Shown here piece after piece: positions 1 to 8,427 of a stretch of DNA of 64,000 nucleotides. Each line of letters opens with the position of its first letter. Within the stretch, counting starts at the first letter, position 1. The DNA is taken from assembly GCA_964524835.1 (NCBI GenBank), contig CAZGEG010000017.1:1-64000 (forward strand), in the 5' to 3' direction. The position numbers were made by a program, and so were the translations under genes. Below the pieces are notes generated by a model that was not told the origin of the DNA, made no database searches, and saw only the letters and a list, made by a program, of their open reading frames with translations. Origin of the DNA: JACRCG01 sp964524835 (GTDB taxonomy: Bacteria > Desulfobacterota > Desulfuromonadia > Geobacterales > Pseudopelobacteraceae).

Positions 1-66
1 AAACGGCCACACAGCGGATGCTGCATGGCCGGATGAAACTGGGTTGTGGAGAAGAAGCGAGATTGT

Positions 67-318
67 ATGATCTGGTATGTATATATCATTCTCTGCTCGG
101 ACATGTCGCTCTATACCGGCATAACGACTGATCCGGAGCGGCGGTTCCGGCAGCACGCCGACGGGAGTGGTGCAAAGTACTTTCGGGGGCGGAAGGCGGT
201 GAGAATAGTGTATCTCGAGGAAGGCCACACCCGAAGTTCAGCCGGCTGCAGAGAACTGCAGATCAAGCGGATGACGCACGGCGAAAAAACCGCGTTGATA
301 GATGCTGCGGCGCTCTAA
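67..318 (+). CDS. GIY-YIG endonuclease-like protein (YhbQ/UPF0213 type)
   Basis: This is a small single-domain protein of about 83 residues. It opens with a hydrophobic strand reading WYVYIILCSD, followed by LYTGITTDPERRFRQH, which matches the GIY-YIG fold (Y, then Y-x-G-x-T, then a conserved R and H). These are the catalytic signatures of the stand-alone GIY-YIG proteins related to UvrC and intron nucleases. The length agrees with the YhbQ/UPF0213 family, whose members are proposed to act on DNA but are poorly characterised. A GTG at 46 in frame would add seven residues; I prefer the ATG at 67 because the family begins right at the W/Y-V-Y strand. The gene is alone on this strand and convergent with the radical SAM gene that follows. 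Confidence 0.85.
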   Translation: MIWYVYIILCSDMSLYTGITTDPERRFRQHADGSGAKYFRGRKAVRIVYLEEGHTRSSAGCRELQIKRMTHGEKTALIDAAAL

Positions 319-361
319 GCCGGTTTCTCCCCTGTCCGGCCGGTTCCCGGGATGAACTGCA

Positions 362-1618
362 TCAGAAGTAGACTGCGAGGCCGCTCTCGACCTTTTCAAA
401 ACATGCTATCCGCTCCGGCGCCTGACCTCCCTCCAAAGCAAACAGCTCATCTACCGAAAGCTCCACTTCCTGAGTCACCGGACGCTTCTCCATATACAGG
501 GAACGCCCGGTTTCAAGCACAATCTTTTCAAATGGATAACGGTAGCTGGGATTCTGCAAGAGTGCGACTTCGCAGTAGCGAACCGTTGAAGCAGATATGG
601 TTCGCAGGTAGCCGGATTCCGTCACGGTTTCGCCGGACACGCAGACAAACAGGGCAGCACGTCGCCGGGTCGCTGCCGACTGGAAGCGCCGCTTGTAGGG
701 GAATGAGCAGTAGTTCACCGGCAGGGCGATCCTCTGTTCAAGACCGAAACGTACTGTCCGCAGTGCAGTGAGTTCCGATTCCAGTACTGTGACCTTTTCG
801 CCATGGAGAAATGTATAGTTCCGCTCCATCAAAGGGTCAAAGTTGTAGGGGGTCAGCCGCATCTGGTGAAGATTGAGGTGGTTGACACCGGCCTCTGCCA
901 TCTCTACCATCTTCAGTTTGAGCAGCTCTTCGTCCTCCGGCACCGCCGGGACTTCCACCGTTACCGTCGGAATGCAGCCCACCGCCAGACGCAATTTTTT
1001 GAGATGGTAGCGGACCGCCCCCAGGTCGAAGCGGATCTCGTTCAGTCCGGCATTCTTCAGGCGACTGCAGAGCTCCGCGGTCAGCAGGGTGCCGTTGGTA
1101 TAGAGCCAGAGGTGGACATCGTCGCCACAGCGCCTGCGGACTGCGCTCAGGTAGGCAAGTGTCAGCTCAGGAGTCATCAGCGGTTCGCCGCCGCTGACGC
1201 TGACGCCGCCGAACCCCAGGGCAGCCACATATGCGGCATACTCTTCAGGAGACGTGAAGGCCATGCCGTTGGTGACCGGCGGGCCGTCGTCATCCTGTGC
1301 CGTCGGGCAGTAGAAGCAGCGTCCGTTGCAGCGCCCGCTGACGAACAGGCAGGACCAGTCTCCATCGCCGCAGCGTCGGCATCCTGGAGAGATACCGCTG
1401 CAGTCCACCTTGGTTCCAGCGTACCCGAAACAGGCGCGCTGGTCCAGCCACTGCAGCAGATCATTTCGCTCTGCAGTGGCGGCCGCCAGTTGTTCAGGGG
1501 ATCCGAAATTCAGGAGGTCGTACCGGTCTCCGTACTCTCTGCGGTTTGATTCGATCAGTCGCTGTTGGCTTGATTCATTAAGATATGACTGGATATAAGG
1601 GGATGGTGATGCTGACAC
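362..1618 (-). CDS. Radical SAM protein, unknown substrate
   Basis: A 418-residue radical SAM enzyme. The cluster-binding motif CNGRCFYC (C-x3-C-x2-C) lies near residues 97-104 and the SAM-contacting GGEP motif is in VSVSGGEPLM near residue 143. Before the motif there is a further cysteine set (C-x6-C-x2-C-x6-C, about residues 73-90), which could hold an auxiliary iron-sulfur cluster or zinc; this is inference. The middle matches a partial TIM barrel (LWLYTNGTLL, NEIRFDLGAV). The start is a GTG at 1618 preceded by AGGGG about 8 nt upstream. The gene is monocistronic and divergent from prmA. I cannot assign a substrate; the pattern resembles activase-like or pyruvate-formate-lyase-activating-like proteins only in general terms. 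Confidence 0.8.
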   Translation of the reverse strand: MSASPSPYIQSYLNESSQQRLIESNRREYGDRYDLLNFGSPEQLAAATAERNDLLQWLDQRACFGYAGTKVDCSGISPGCRRCGDGDWSCLFVSGRCNGRCFYCPTAQDDDGPPVTNGMAFTSPEEYAAYVAALGFGGVSVSGGEPLMTPELTLAYLSAVRRRCGDDVHLWLYTNGTLLTAELCSRLKNAGLNEIRFDLGAVRYHLKKLRLAVGCIPTVTVEVPAVPEDEELLKLKMVEMAEAGVNHLNLHQMRLTPYNFDPLMERNYTFLHGEKVTVLESELTALRTVRFGLEQRIALPVNYCSFPYKRRFQSAATRRRAALFVCVSGETVTESGYLRTISASTVRYCEVALLQNPSYRYPFEKIVLETGRSLYMEKRPVTQEVELSVDELFALEGGQAPERIACFEKVESGLAVYF

Positions 1619-1890
1619 GTTATAAGCCCCTCGGAAACGGAGTGACGTTTCAATTCAAAGATCGGTGTTGATTATTCACTGTAGTCTTTTACTTCAAGCC
1701 CGGATAGCATAAAACGCTCCTGTCGGTATTCGTAATGCATCCGGGCCGAAAGTCCCGGCAAACACAGATCCGACGCCATGCTTCAATGCAACAGGCGCCC
1801 GGAAGGAATCGGTCGTTTTTTATTGTCAGTTGTAGGTGCTTCTGCTACTTTCGACCGGCGTCTACTCCATCTTCCCAACAAGGTTCGCCC

Positions 1891-2820
1891 ATGCTTGATT
1901 CCTGGCTTGAAATTGCGTGCGATGTTCCTGAAGAGCACGCTGACGTCGTTGCTGAGTTTATGACACATCTCTCCGGTACCGGTGTCTGTGTAGACAACCT
2001 GAATGTCGATGCCTTCTCCGTGAGCGAAATTCCTGATTCTGTTCGCGTCGTGATCAAAGCCTATCTTCCCGCTGACGTTGACCCTGCCCCGCAGATGTTC
2101 GAACTTGAAACATTTATCGCGGAGCTCTCCGGACGACATCCTGCCGCCAGCTTTGGTACTCCTGTGCTCTCCTCGGTTAATTCGGAAGACTGGAGCAGCA
2201 GCTGGAAGGTTCATTTCAAGCCGCTCCGGGTCGGGAAACATCTCCTGATAGTTCCGACCTGGGAGGAAGCGGAACAACGGCCGGGTGACCTTGTTCTGCG
2301 CATCGACCCGGGAATGGCTTTTGGAACCGGAGGACATGAAACGACGCGCCTCTGCCTTGAGTTGCTTGAGCAGGTCATGGAGAGTAGCGACCAAGCCGTT
2401 GCGCCGTCTCTCCTCGATCTCGGTACCGGCTCGGGAATACTGGCCATGGCAGCGAGCCTGCTGGGCGCCGGCCGGGTACTGGCGCTCGATATTGACCCCG
2501 ATGCTGTTGACGTTGCACGGGAGAACCTTGCTCTGAACCAGATGTCCGGGCGGATTGAATGCGGCATCGCTCCACTTGAAGCTCTAACGGAGAGTTTTGA
2601 TATTATTCTGGCAAATATTCTTGCCGAGGAACTGGTGCGATTGGCTCCTTACCTAACCAAGCGCTTGAATCCAGGAGGGTCTTTAATCCTTTCCGGGATT
2701 TTGGCGGAAAAGGAGCCGCTGGTCCGTCTGGGCTTCGAATCCCAACCGCTACAATACTGCCGGACGACCGCATCCGGCGAGTGGGTTGCCATGCTGTACC
2801 GGAGTGAAGCCGGATCATGA
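1891..2820 (+). CDS. prmA: Ribosomal protein L11 methyltransferase
   Basis: SAM-dependent methyltransferase that trimethylates ribosomal protein L11. The protein has 309 residues, normal for PrmA. The N-terminal half is the L11-recognition domain beginning LDSWLEIACDVPEE. The C-terminal half has the class I Rossmann motif LDLGTGSGILAMAA, followed by ALDIDPDAV for ribose binding and ANILAEEL, the characteristic N-x-L-A motif. FGTGGHETT is the conserved PrmA loop. The reading frame stays open to 1735, but the ATG at 1891 places the start at the family N-terminus. The stop overlaps the next ATG (ATGA), so rsmE is translationally coupled. Confidence 0.95.
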   Translation: MLDSWLEIACDVPEEHADVVAEFMTHLSGTGVCVDNLNVDAFSVSEIPDSVRVVIKAYLPADVDPAPQMFELETFIAELSGRHPAASFGTPVLSSVNSEDWSSSWKVHFKPLRVGKHLLIVPTWEEAEQRPGDLVLRIDPGMAFGTGGHETTRLCLELLEQVMESSDQAVAPSLLDLGTGSGILAMAASLLGAGRVLALDIDPDAVDVARENLALNQMSGRIECGIAPLEALTESFDIILANILAEELVRLAPYLTKRLNPGGSLILSGILAEKEPLVRLGFESQPLQYCRTTASGEWVAMLYRSEAGS

Positions 2821-3563
2821 GCGAGCGCCGTTTCATGATAAACTCGCGCGCAATCCGTGATGGATACGCCTCTTTCGATGGCGATATCTATAACCATATG
2901 GTGCGGGTACTTCGCCTGGGTACTGGTGACGCCGTTCAATTGGCTGACGAGAAGGGGATGGTGCATTTCGGCACGATCAACCAGGTTGCCAAGGAGTGGG
3001 TTGCAATAAAGATCGCAACTTCCTCCCCTGCCGCCCAGAGCGATTCCACAGCTCCACACATTACGATCTGTCAGGGACTTCCCAAAGGTGATAAAATCGA
3101 TCTGATCCTGCAGAAAGGGACCGAACTTGGCGCCCATGATTTCTGGCTTTTTGGTGGGCGCAGATCAGTTGCCAAAATCCGCGATGACCAACAGGACAGC
3201 AAGCTTGATCGCTGGAACCGAATTACGGCGGAGGCTGCACGGCAGTGTGGCCGCCCCGATATCCCTGAAGTGACCTGGAGGCCAAGCGCCGTGGAAGCGG
3301 CAAATGATTCCGGACAGGAACTTCGTCTGATCCTCTGGGAGGGTGAACGGGAACATACCCTGAAAGAAGTACTAACTTCCGGGAGGAAGCCTTCTACTGT
3401 GATCGTGGCAATCGGCCCGGAAGGCGGTTTCGATCCCCTTGAAGTGCGACATTTCTCACAGCACGGTTTTCAGCCGGTTTCGCTCGGTTCCAGGATACTG
3501 AGAACTGAAACGGCAAGTATTGCTATTCTTGCGATAATACAGTATATATGGGACGAATCATGA
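2817..3563 (+). CDS. rsmE: 16S rRNA (uracil1498-N3)-methyltransferase
   Basis: SPOUT-class methyltransferase that modifies U1498 of 16S rRNA in the 30S subunit. The 248 residues match the family length. An N-terminal PUA-like part (HMVRVLRLGTGDAVQLAD) is followed by the knot domain. The knot carries IGPEGGFDPLEV and SLGSRILRTETAS, the SAM-binding trefoil motifs diagnostic of RsmE. The ATG overlaps the prmA stop by 4 nt, giving the widespread prmA-rsmE pair. The downstream spacer to 3665 contains an AT-rich inverted repeat (arms 3606-3616 and 3633-3643) that is not a classical terminator. Confidence 0.95.
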   Translation: MSERRFMINSRAIRDGYASFDGDIYNHMVRVLRLGTGDAVQLADEKGMVHFGTINQVAKEWVAIKIATSSPAAQSDSTAPHITICQGLPKGDKIDLILQKGTELGAHDFWLFGGRRSVAKIRDDQQDSKLDRWNRITAEAARQCGRPDIPEVTWRPSAVEAANDSGQELRLILWEGEREHTLKEVLTSGRKPSTVIVAIGPEGGFDPLEVRHFSQHGFQPVSLGSRILRTETASIAILAIIQYIWDES

Positions 3564-3664
3564 GTGAAGGCAGTCAGCCCAGGTAAACTGGATAAGTGCG
3601 TTAACGAATTTATTTTTTGCCAGAAAAAACAGAAAATAAATTCTAACTTACTAAGGAGCCGCAA

Positions 3665-4240
3665 ATGAAATGCCCCAAGTGCGGATTTAATAGCTTCGAA
3701 TACTATGACAGCTGTATAAAGTGCTCCAGCGATCTGACCGGGTATAAACAGACCTATTCAATAACTTCAATGGTTCTCCCGCAGGAAGCAAAGGAAAAGA
3801 TGGCGGCCGCGTTCCGGTCGACCGAAAGTGCGACTGACCAGATCGGAGATAGTGCGGAAACGCATGACGACATATTTTCGTTTGATCTGCCCGATGATCC
3901 CCCCCCCGCACCCGTCCAGGGGAACGATAACCCTTTCAACTTTGATAAGCCATCACCGGCTGTCAATCGACCGGTTAGTTCACCGTCCGAAGATGACGTG
4001 TTTGCCGACCTTCTTGAATCGACTTCGCAATCTGATGAATCTCCCTTTGGTGCGACACAGCCGTCACCTCCCCCTGCCGCAGCGAAGAGTGCGGATTCTT
4101 CGTCAGGCCCGGGCGAATTCGATCTTGAAAGTTTTTCCTGGGATGACACGCCGACAGATGCGGCTGCACCCGACAGCACGGAAGCCCCCGATGATTTTGA
4201 CTCCCTGTTCGGCGACACGAAAGATAATACGCAAAAATAA
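3665..4240 (+). CDS. Zinc-ribbon protein with acidic/proline-rich tail
   Basis: A 191-residue protein of unknown function. The first 30 residues hold a zinc ribbon made of MKCPKCGF and CIKCSSDL (two CxxC pairs about 12 residues apart). The rest is low-complexity, rich in Asp, Pro, Ser and Ala, with repeated SFDLPDD-, FNFDKPS- and SFSWDD-like short motifs, and is probably disordered. A strong AAGGAG sits just before the ATG. There is no membrane segment. It lies between rsmE and a clear terminator, so it ends the prmA transcript. The architecture resembles small regulatory zinc-ribbon proteins of deltaproteobacteria, but I do not recognise a named family. Confidence 0.7.
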   Translation: MKCPKCGFNSFEYYDSCIKCSSDLTGYKQTYSITSMVLPQEAKEKMAAAFRSTESATDQIGDSAETHDDIFSFDLPDDPPPAPVQGNDNPFNFDKPSPAVNRPVSSPSEDDVFADLLESTSQSDESPFGATQPSPPPAAAKSADSSSGPGEFDLESFSWDDTPTDAAAPDSTEAPDDFDSLFGDTKDNTQK

Positions 4241-4268
4241 ATCCATGTAACTTTATATTTTTACCGGA

Positions 4269-4294
4269 AAGAGCGGGCCTCCCCGCTCTTTTTT
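4269..4294 (+). terminator. Rho-independent terminator after the zinc-ribbon gene
   Basis: A perfect 9-bp stem, AAGAGCGGG (4269-4277) and CCCGCTCTT (4282-4290), with a CCTC loop, runs into a T tract at 4289-4294. It lies between the stop at 4240 and the mutL start at 4314, separating the prmA group from the mutL group. Confidence 0.9.
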
Positions 4295-4313
4295 CGTACA
4301 GGCCGGAGCTGCC

Positions 4314-6131
4314 ATGTCCCAGCGTATCACCATTTTGCCGGAAACCCTTACCAACAAAATCGCTGCCGGTGAAGTTGTCGAACGGCCTGCATCGGTCATA
4401 AAAGAGCTGATCGAAAATTCGCTGGATGCCGGCGCCACTGCTATTTCCGTGGAAATAAGCGCCGGCGGCAGGCGCCGAATTCGTGTCACGGATAACGGGC
4501 ACGGAATGTCCCGTGAAGATGCCCTTCTTTCTCTCGAACGGCACGCCACCAGCAAGATCAAGGTAGACAGCGACCTGGAGCGGATAATGACACTCGGATT
4601 TCGCGGTGAAGCGCTCCCTTCGATCGCCTCGGTTTCCCGGTTCTCGCTTGCAACAAGGGAGACCGACTCTCCGGAAGGAACCGAAATCATCGTGGAGGGG
4701 GGCCGTGTCCGTGATGTCAGAGCATGCGGCATGGCACCCGGTACCGTCATTACGGTAGAACAGATTTTTTTCAATCTACCACCCCGCCTCAAATTCATGA
4801 AAAGTGTAGAAACCGAAACCGGTCACGTTGCCGATGTCATCTCTAGAATGGCGGTCTCCCGTCCCGAGGCGTCCTTCTCCTGCACAAGCGACGAGAAGGA
4901 TCTGCTGCGTCTGCAGCGCAGCGACCTGCAGCGACGGCTTTCCCAGGTTGTCGGCCGGGAGAGTTCCCGACATCTGTATCCTGTCAAGGGTGGAGACGAC
5001 TATGCCGCAATTTCCGGTTTTGTCTCCGGTCCGGCGCTGGTGCGTTCCGGAACACAGGCGGTCTATACGTATATCAACGGTCGATTTATTCGCGACAAAG
5101 TTGTGCAGCACGCAGTCATGCAGGCATACCGCGGCGTCATCGACCGCGGCCGCTATCCGGTTGTCGCGCTTTTCATCGAACTTCCTCCGGGTGAAGTGGA
5201 TGTAAATGTCCACCCGACCAAGCATGAAGTCCGTTTCAGGCGCCAATCCGCCGTGCATGATGCAATACAGGCGGCGATCGAAGAGGTGTTGCGCAGTTCC
5301 CCCTGGCTGGCGGCGCCGGTCACACCCAACGCACCGAACGGAGCAACCGGGCAGGCGTATCGGGAAAGGATCGCGGCTTCAGCCCAAGCATCACTGTCAC
5401 TGCTGTCACGTCCGCCGGACCGCCCGTCGTCGAGACAACAAAGCGGCGCGGCGTCTGCAGAAACCTTCACACCTCCGGAACAGAATATATCCGTCAGTGA
5501 ACCGTCCGTCCCATTTCTGCCTGAACAGACACAACCCGAACCGGCGGGCTATTTTTCAGCGCTCGCCATTATCGGGCAGTTTCAGAGCGAATATATCCTG
5601 TGCCAGTCAGACGATGAACTGGTGATCATCGACCAACACGCCGCCAGCGAACGGGTTGCATATCAGCTCCTCAAACAGCAGTTTCAGGGTGGCGGGATCG
5701 AGTCGCAACGCCTGTTGTTCCCCGAAACGGTTGAACTCACTTTCAGTGAGGTGGCGGTAGCGGTCAGGTTCAGTAAGGAGTTGGAAGGAATCGGTTTTGA
5801 TCTGGAACCGTTCGGCGGCACGACGATAATGGTTTCAGCTGTTCCGCATCTGGTCGCCCAAAAAGATCCGATTCTTCTGATCCGCGATATTCTGGCTGAT
5901 CTGGAGAGGTTCGGCACCAGCGCCGCCTTCATTGATGCAGTGGAAAGTATTTTCTCCCGAATCGCCTGCCACTCTGTTATCCGTGGCGCCCATCCGCTCG
6001 AAAACCGGCAGATCAAGGAATTGCTGCATCGTATGGATCAAACCGACTTCGCCGCCAGTTGCCCGCATGGCCGTCCGGTCTCGCACGTCGTGACGCTGGC
6101 GGAGCTGCAAAAGATTTTTAAACGGACATGA
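4314..6131 (+). CDS. mutL: DNA mismatch repair protein MutL
   Basis: Mismatch-repair ATPase that links MutS recognition to strand incision. The 605 residues show the GHKL ATPase at the N-terminus: ELIENSLDAGAT, DNGHGM and TLGFRGEAL. FVNGR-like YINGRFIRDK and NVHPTKHEVRF close the N-terminal half. A proline/serine-rich linker (about residues 330-410) leads to the C-terminal dimerisation domain. That domain has IDQHAASERVAYQ, GGTTIMVSAVPHL, ACHSVIRGAHPL and CPHGRP, so it belongs to the endonuclease-type MutL. The usual DQHA-x2-E-x4-E motif ends here in Gln instead of the last Glu. The stop overlaps the miaA start (ATGA), a common gene pair. Confidence 0.96.
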   Translation: MSQRITILPETLTNKIAAGEVVERPASVIKELIENSLDAGATAISVEISAGGRRRIRVTDNGHGMSREDALLSLERHATSKIKVDSDLERIMTLGFRGEALPSIASVSRFSLATRETDSPEGTEIIVEGGRVRDVRACGMAPGTVITVEQIFFNLPPRLKFMKSVETETGHVADVISRMAVSRPEASFSCTSDEKDLLRLQRSDLQRRLSQVVGRESSRHLYPVKGGDDYAAISGFVSGPALVRSGTQAVYTYINGRFIRDKVVQHAVMQAYRGVIDRGRYPVVALFIELPPGEVDVNVHPTKHEVRFRRQSAVHDAIQAAIEEVLRSSPWLAAPVTPNAPNGATGQAYRERIAASAQASLSLLSRPPDRPSSRQQSGAASAETFTPPEQNISVSEPSVPFLPEQTQPEPAGYFSALAIIGQFQSEYILCQSDDELVIIDQHAASERVAYQLLKQQFQGGGIESQRLLFPETVELTFSEVAVAVRFSKELEGIGFDLEPFGGTTIMVSAVPHLVAQKDPILLIRDILADLERFGTSAAFIDAVESIFSRIACHSVIRGAHPLENRQIKELLHRMDQTDFAASCPHGRPVSHVVTLAELQKIFKRT

Positions 6132-7069
6132 GTACCGATCCGGCAACCAGGATTCTGGTTATCTGCGGCCCGACCGCTTCGGGCAAGAGTGCGTTGGCCC
6201 TGCGACTGGCATACGCACTGGATGCCGAAATCGTCAATGCCGACTCGATGCAGATCTACCGCGGACTGGACATCGGAACCGCAAAGCCCTCGAAGGAACA
6301 GCAAGCCGAGATCCGCCATCACCTGATCGACGTGGCCGACCCCGATCACCCTTTCTCGGCGGCCGACTTTGCTGAAGCCGCCGATGGCGCAATCCGGAAC
6401 ATCGTCAGCCGGGGGAAACGAGTTGTCGTGGCCGGCGGGACCGGCCTCTACATCCGGGCTCTCGTGAACGGTCTGGTCGATTCGCCCAGCGGAGCGGGAG
6501 AAATTCGCCGGGAGTTACAGGATGAAGCGGACAGGATCGGCAACGCGGCCATGCTGGAGAGGCTGCGGCTGGTTGACCCGGTGCTGGCTGCCGGCCTGCA
6601 CCCGAACAATCTGGTGCGCATCATTCGCGCTCTTGAAGTGTTCCGACTGACCGGAATCCCGCTTTCCCGCTATCAGAAGGAGCATGCGTTTGCCACCCGG
6701 CGTTATGACACGCTCCAGATCGGCATTTCTGTGGAGCGCGACCTGTTGTACCGGCGAATAGACGAACGGGTCGAACAGATGCTGGCCGCCGGCCTGCTGA
6801 ATGAGGTGAGCACCCTGCTGGCGGCAGGATTCGGGCGCGATCTCAAGTCGATGCGCTCGATCGGATATAAGGAGGCGGTTGCCTGTCTGCACGGCGAACT
6901 TACCAGCGAAGAAGCAATCCGCCTGATCAAGCGCGACACGCGTCACTACGCCAAACGCCAGCTGACCTGGTTCAGGGCCGATCCGGATATAATGTGGTTT
7001 GAATATCCCGAGAAGTTTGCTATCATACAGCGGAATGCAATTGAATTTTTTGAGCGACGGGAGGCGTAA
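6128..7069 (+). CDS. miaA: tRNA dimethylallyltransferase
   Basis: Transfers a dimethylallyl group to N6 of A37 in tRNAs reading UNN codons. The 313-residue length is normal. The P-loop GPTASGKSALALRLA is at residues 12-26, followed by NADSMQIYRGLDIGTAKP, the hallmark MiaA motif. GGTGLYIRAL and RDTRHYAKRQLTWFR are the other conserved blocks. It overlaps mutL by 4 nt and is followed after 5 nt by hfq, the mutL-miaA-hfq order found in many proteobacteria, so the three are probably co-transcribed. Confidence 0.96.
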   Translation: MSTDPATRILVICGPTASGKSALALRLAYALDAEIVNADSMQIYRGLDIGTAKPSKEQQAEIRHHLIDVADPDHPFSAADFAEAADGAIRNIVSRGKRVVVAGGTGLYIRALVNGLVDSPSGAGEIRRELQDEADRIGNAAMLERLRLVDPVLAAGLHPNNLVRIIRALEVFRLTGIPLSRYQKEHAFATRRYDTLQIGISVERDLLYRRIDERVEQMLAAGLLNEVSTLLAAGFGRDLKSMRSIGYKEAVACLHGELTSEEAIRLIKRDTRHYAKRQLTWFRADPDIMWFEYPEKFAIIQRNAIEFFERREA

Positions 7070-7074
7070 AACCA

Positions 7075-7299
7075 ATGTCCAAGGCACCTTTCAATATTCA
7101 GGATCAGTACCTCAACCAGGCCCGCAAGGAGCGAGTGCGGGTCGCGGTTGTCATGATGTCGGGTGACAAGCTGGAAGGATTCATAAAATCATTCGACAAC
7201 TTCTCGGTGTTGCTTGATTCCGGAGGTGACATGCTGATTTACAAACACTCCATTGCTACCATCACGTCTGCCGATGGTACCTTCCGGCTGCACCAGTAG
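7075..7299 (+). CDS. hfq: RNA chaperone Hfq
   Basis: Sm-like hexameric RNA chaperone that helps small RNAs pair with mRNAs. The protein has 74 residues, a short Hfq with almost no C-terminal tail. The Sm1 region is FNIQDQYLNQARKERVRV with MSGDKLEGFIKSFDNF, and the Sm2 motif is YKHSIATI, close to the canonical YKHAIST. The Q in QDQ-LN and the Y-K-H residues that bind uridine are present. It directly follows miaA. A GC hairpin (7315-7322 with 7327-7334) follows the stop but lacks a T run. Confidence 0.96.
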   Translation: MSKAPFNIQDQYLNQARKERVRVAVVMMSGDKLEGFIKSFDNFSVLLDSGGDMLIYKHSIATITSADGTFRLHQ

Positions 7300-7353
7300 C
7301 CGACTTCACACCCTTCCCGGACTCAGGTCCGGGAGGCTTCCCGAAAACTACCC

Positions 7354-8427
7354 ATGTCAAAAAGCACAAAATTAATTCTCGGCGCAGCACTTCTTCTGGT
7401 CATTCTCGCGGCTGCCGTACTCTATTATTCATCCGCTGTTTTCCTGCAGCTGTTCATCGCATTTGTCCTCGCCTACATACTGAATCCGGCGGTGGAATTT
7501 CTTGAGCACAAAGGGGTAAAGCGACTGTACGGGATTATGATCGTCTTCTCTCTGGCGGTAGTAGTCAGCAGCGGTGTTGCTGTATTTTTCGTCGTTTCGA
7601 TAACGGGTGAGCTTTCAAACATGCAACTCAATCTGCCGGCATATGCCCAGCATCTTTACGAAATAACTCCGGTTTCAATAAAGGGTTATCTGGGGATTGA
7701 GACGCCCGAAAAGCTTGCGCTGCGGCTGAATGAAATGCTGCAGCAGGCACGCAGCGCCGCCCCCGACCTGCTCAAGCCGCTGCTTGCATTTCTGCAGAGG
7801 GCGCTTTCTTCGACGGTAGGTGTTCTCCTTGCCCTGCTGGGCTACCTGATCATACCGGTCTATCTGTTTTATCTGCTGTTTGACATGCCACGGCTAAAAA
7901 CCTTCACCGAATCGTATGTCCCGGCACGTTTTCGTCCTGCTTATGCCAAAAAACTGGCAGAAGTCGATGCGGTGCTTTCCGGCTTTGTCCGGGGACAGCT
8001 TTCGGTGTGCGCAATTCTTGCCCTCCTCTACAGCGCCGGCCTGTACGCCATCGGCATAGATCTGGCGGTTGTTATCGGTACACTGGCAGGCGCCACCTTT
8101 ATTATTCCCTATGTCGGCACAATTATCGGCATCTGCCTTTCGGTTGTCATGGCTCTGCTAAAATTTAATGACATCCTCCACCCGCTGCTCTGTCTGGGGT
8201 GGTTCGGTTTAGTCCAGCTGCTTGAAGGAGCAGTCATCACGCCAAAAATTGTTGGCAACACAGTCGGGCTTCACCCGCTGGTGGCTATCGTATCCCTGCT
8301 GATCGGCGGCCAGCTGTTCGGGATTACCGGCATGTTGCTGGCGGTGCCGGTTACTGCGGTGCTGCAGGTGTTTCTCCGCTCTCTGGCGGAATACTATCGC
8401 AACTCCGAATTTTACCGGGAGGGGTGA
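7354..8427 (+). CDS. AI-2E family transporter (PerM/YdiK-like)
   Basis: Integral inner-membrane protein of 357 residues, the usual size of the AI-2E/UPF0118 family. It starts with hydrophobic helices (about residues 7-27 and 29-45) and has several more in the C-terminal two-thirds, including the conserved PYVGTIIGICLSVVMALL and HPLVAIVSLLIGGQLFGI stretches. The family exports small molecules or works as ion antiporters; AI-2 export was shown only for a few members, so the substrate is unknown. The stop overlaps the next gene's ATG (TGATG), so the two are coupled. Confidence 0.88.
   Translation: MSKSTKLILGAALLLVILAAAVLYYSSAVFLQLFIAFVLAYILNPAVEFLEHKGVKRLYGIMIVFSLAVVVSSGVAVFFVVSITGELSNMQLNLPAYAQHLYEITPVSIKGYLGIETPEKLALRLNEMLQQARSAAPDLLKPLLAFLQRALSSTVGVLLALLGYLIIPVYLFYLLFDMPRLKTFTESYVPARFRPAYAKKLAEVDAVLSGFVRGQLSVCAILALLYSAGLYAIGIDLAVVIGTLAGATFIIPYVGTIIGICLSVVMALLKFNDILHPLLCLGWFGLVQLLEGAVITPKIVGNTVGLHPLVAIVSLLIGGQLFGITGMLLAVPVTAVLQVFLRSLAEYYRNSEFYREG

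Noticed and set aside
803..1549. 248-codon forward reading frame
   Set aside because: It is antisense to the radical SAM gene, which has clear family motifs; no ribosome site or known domain.
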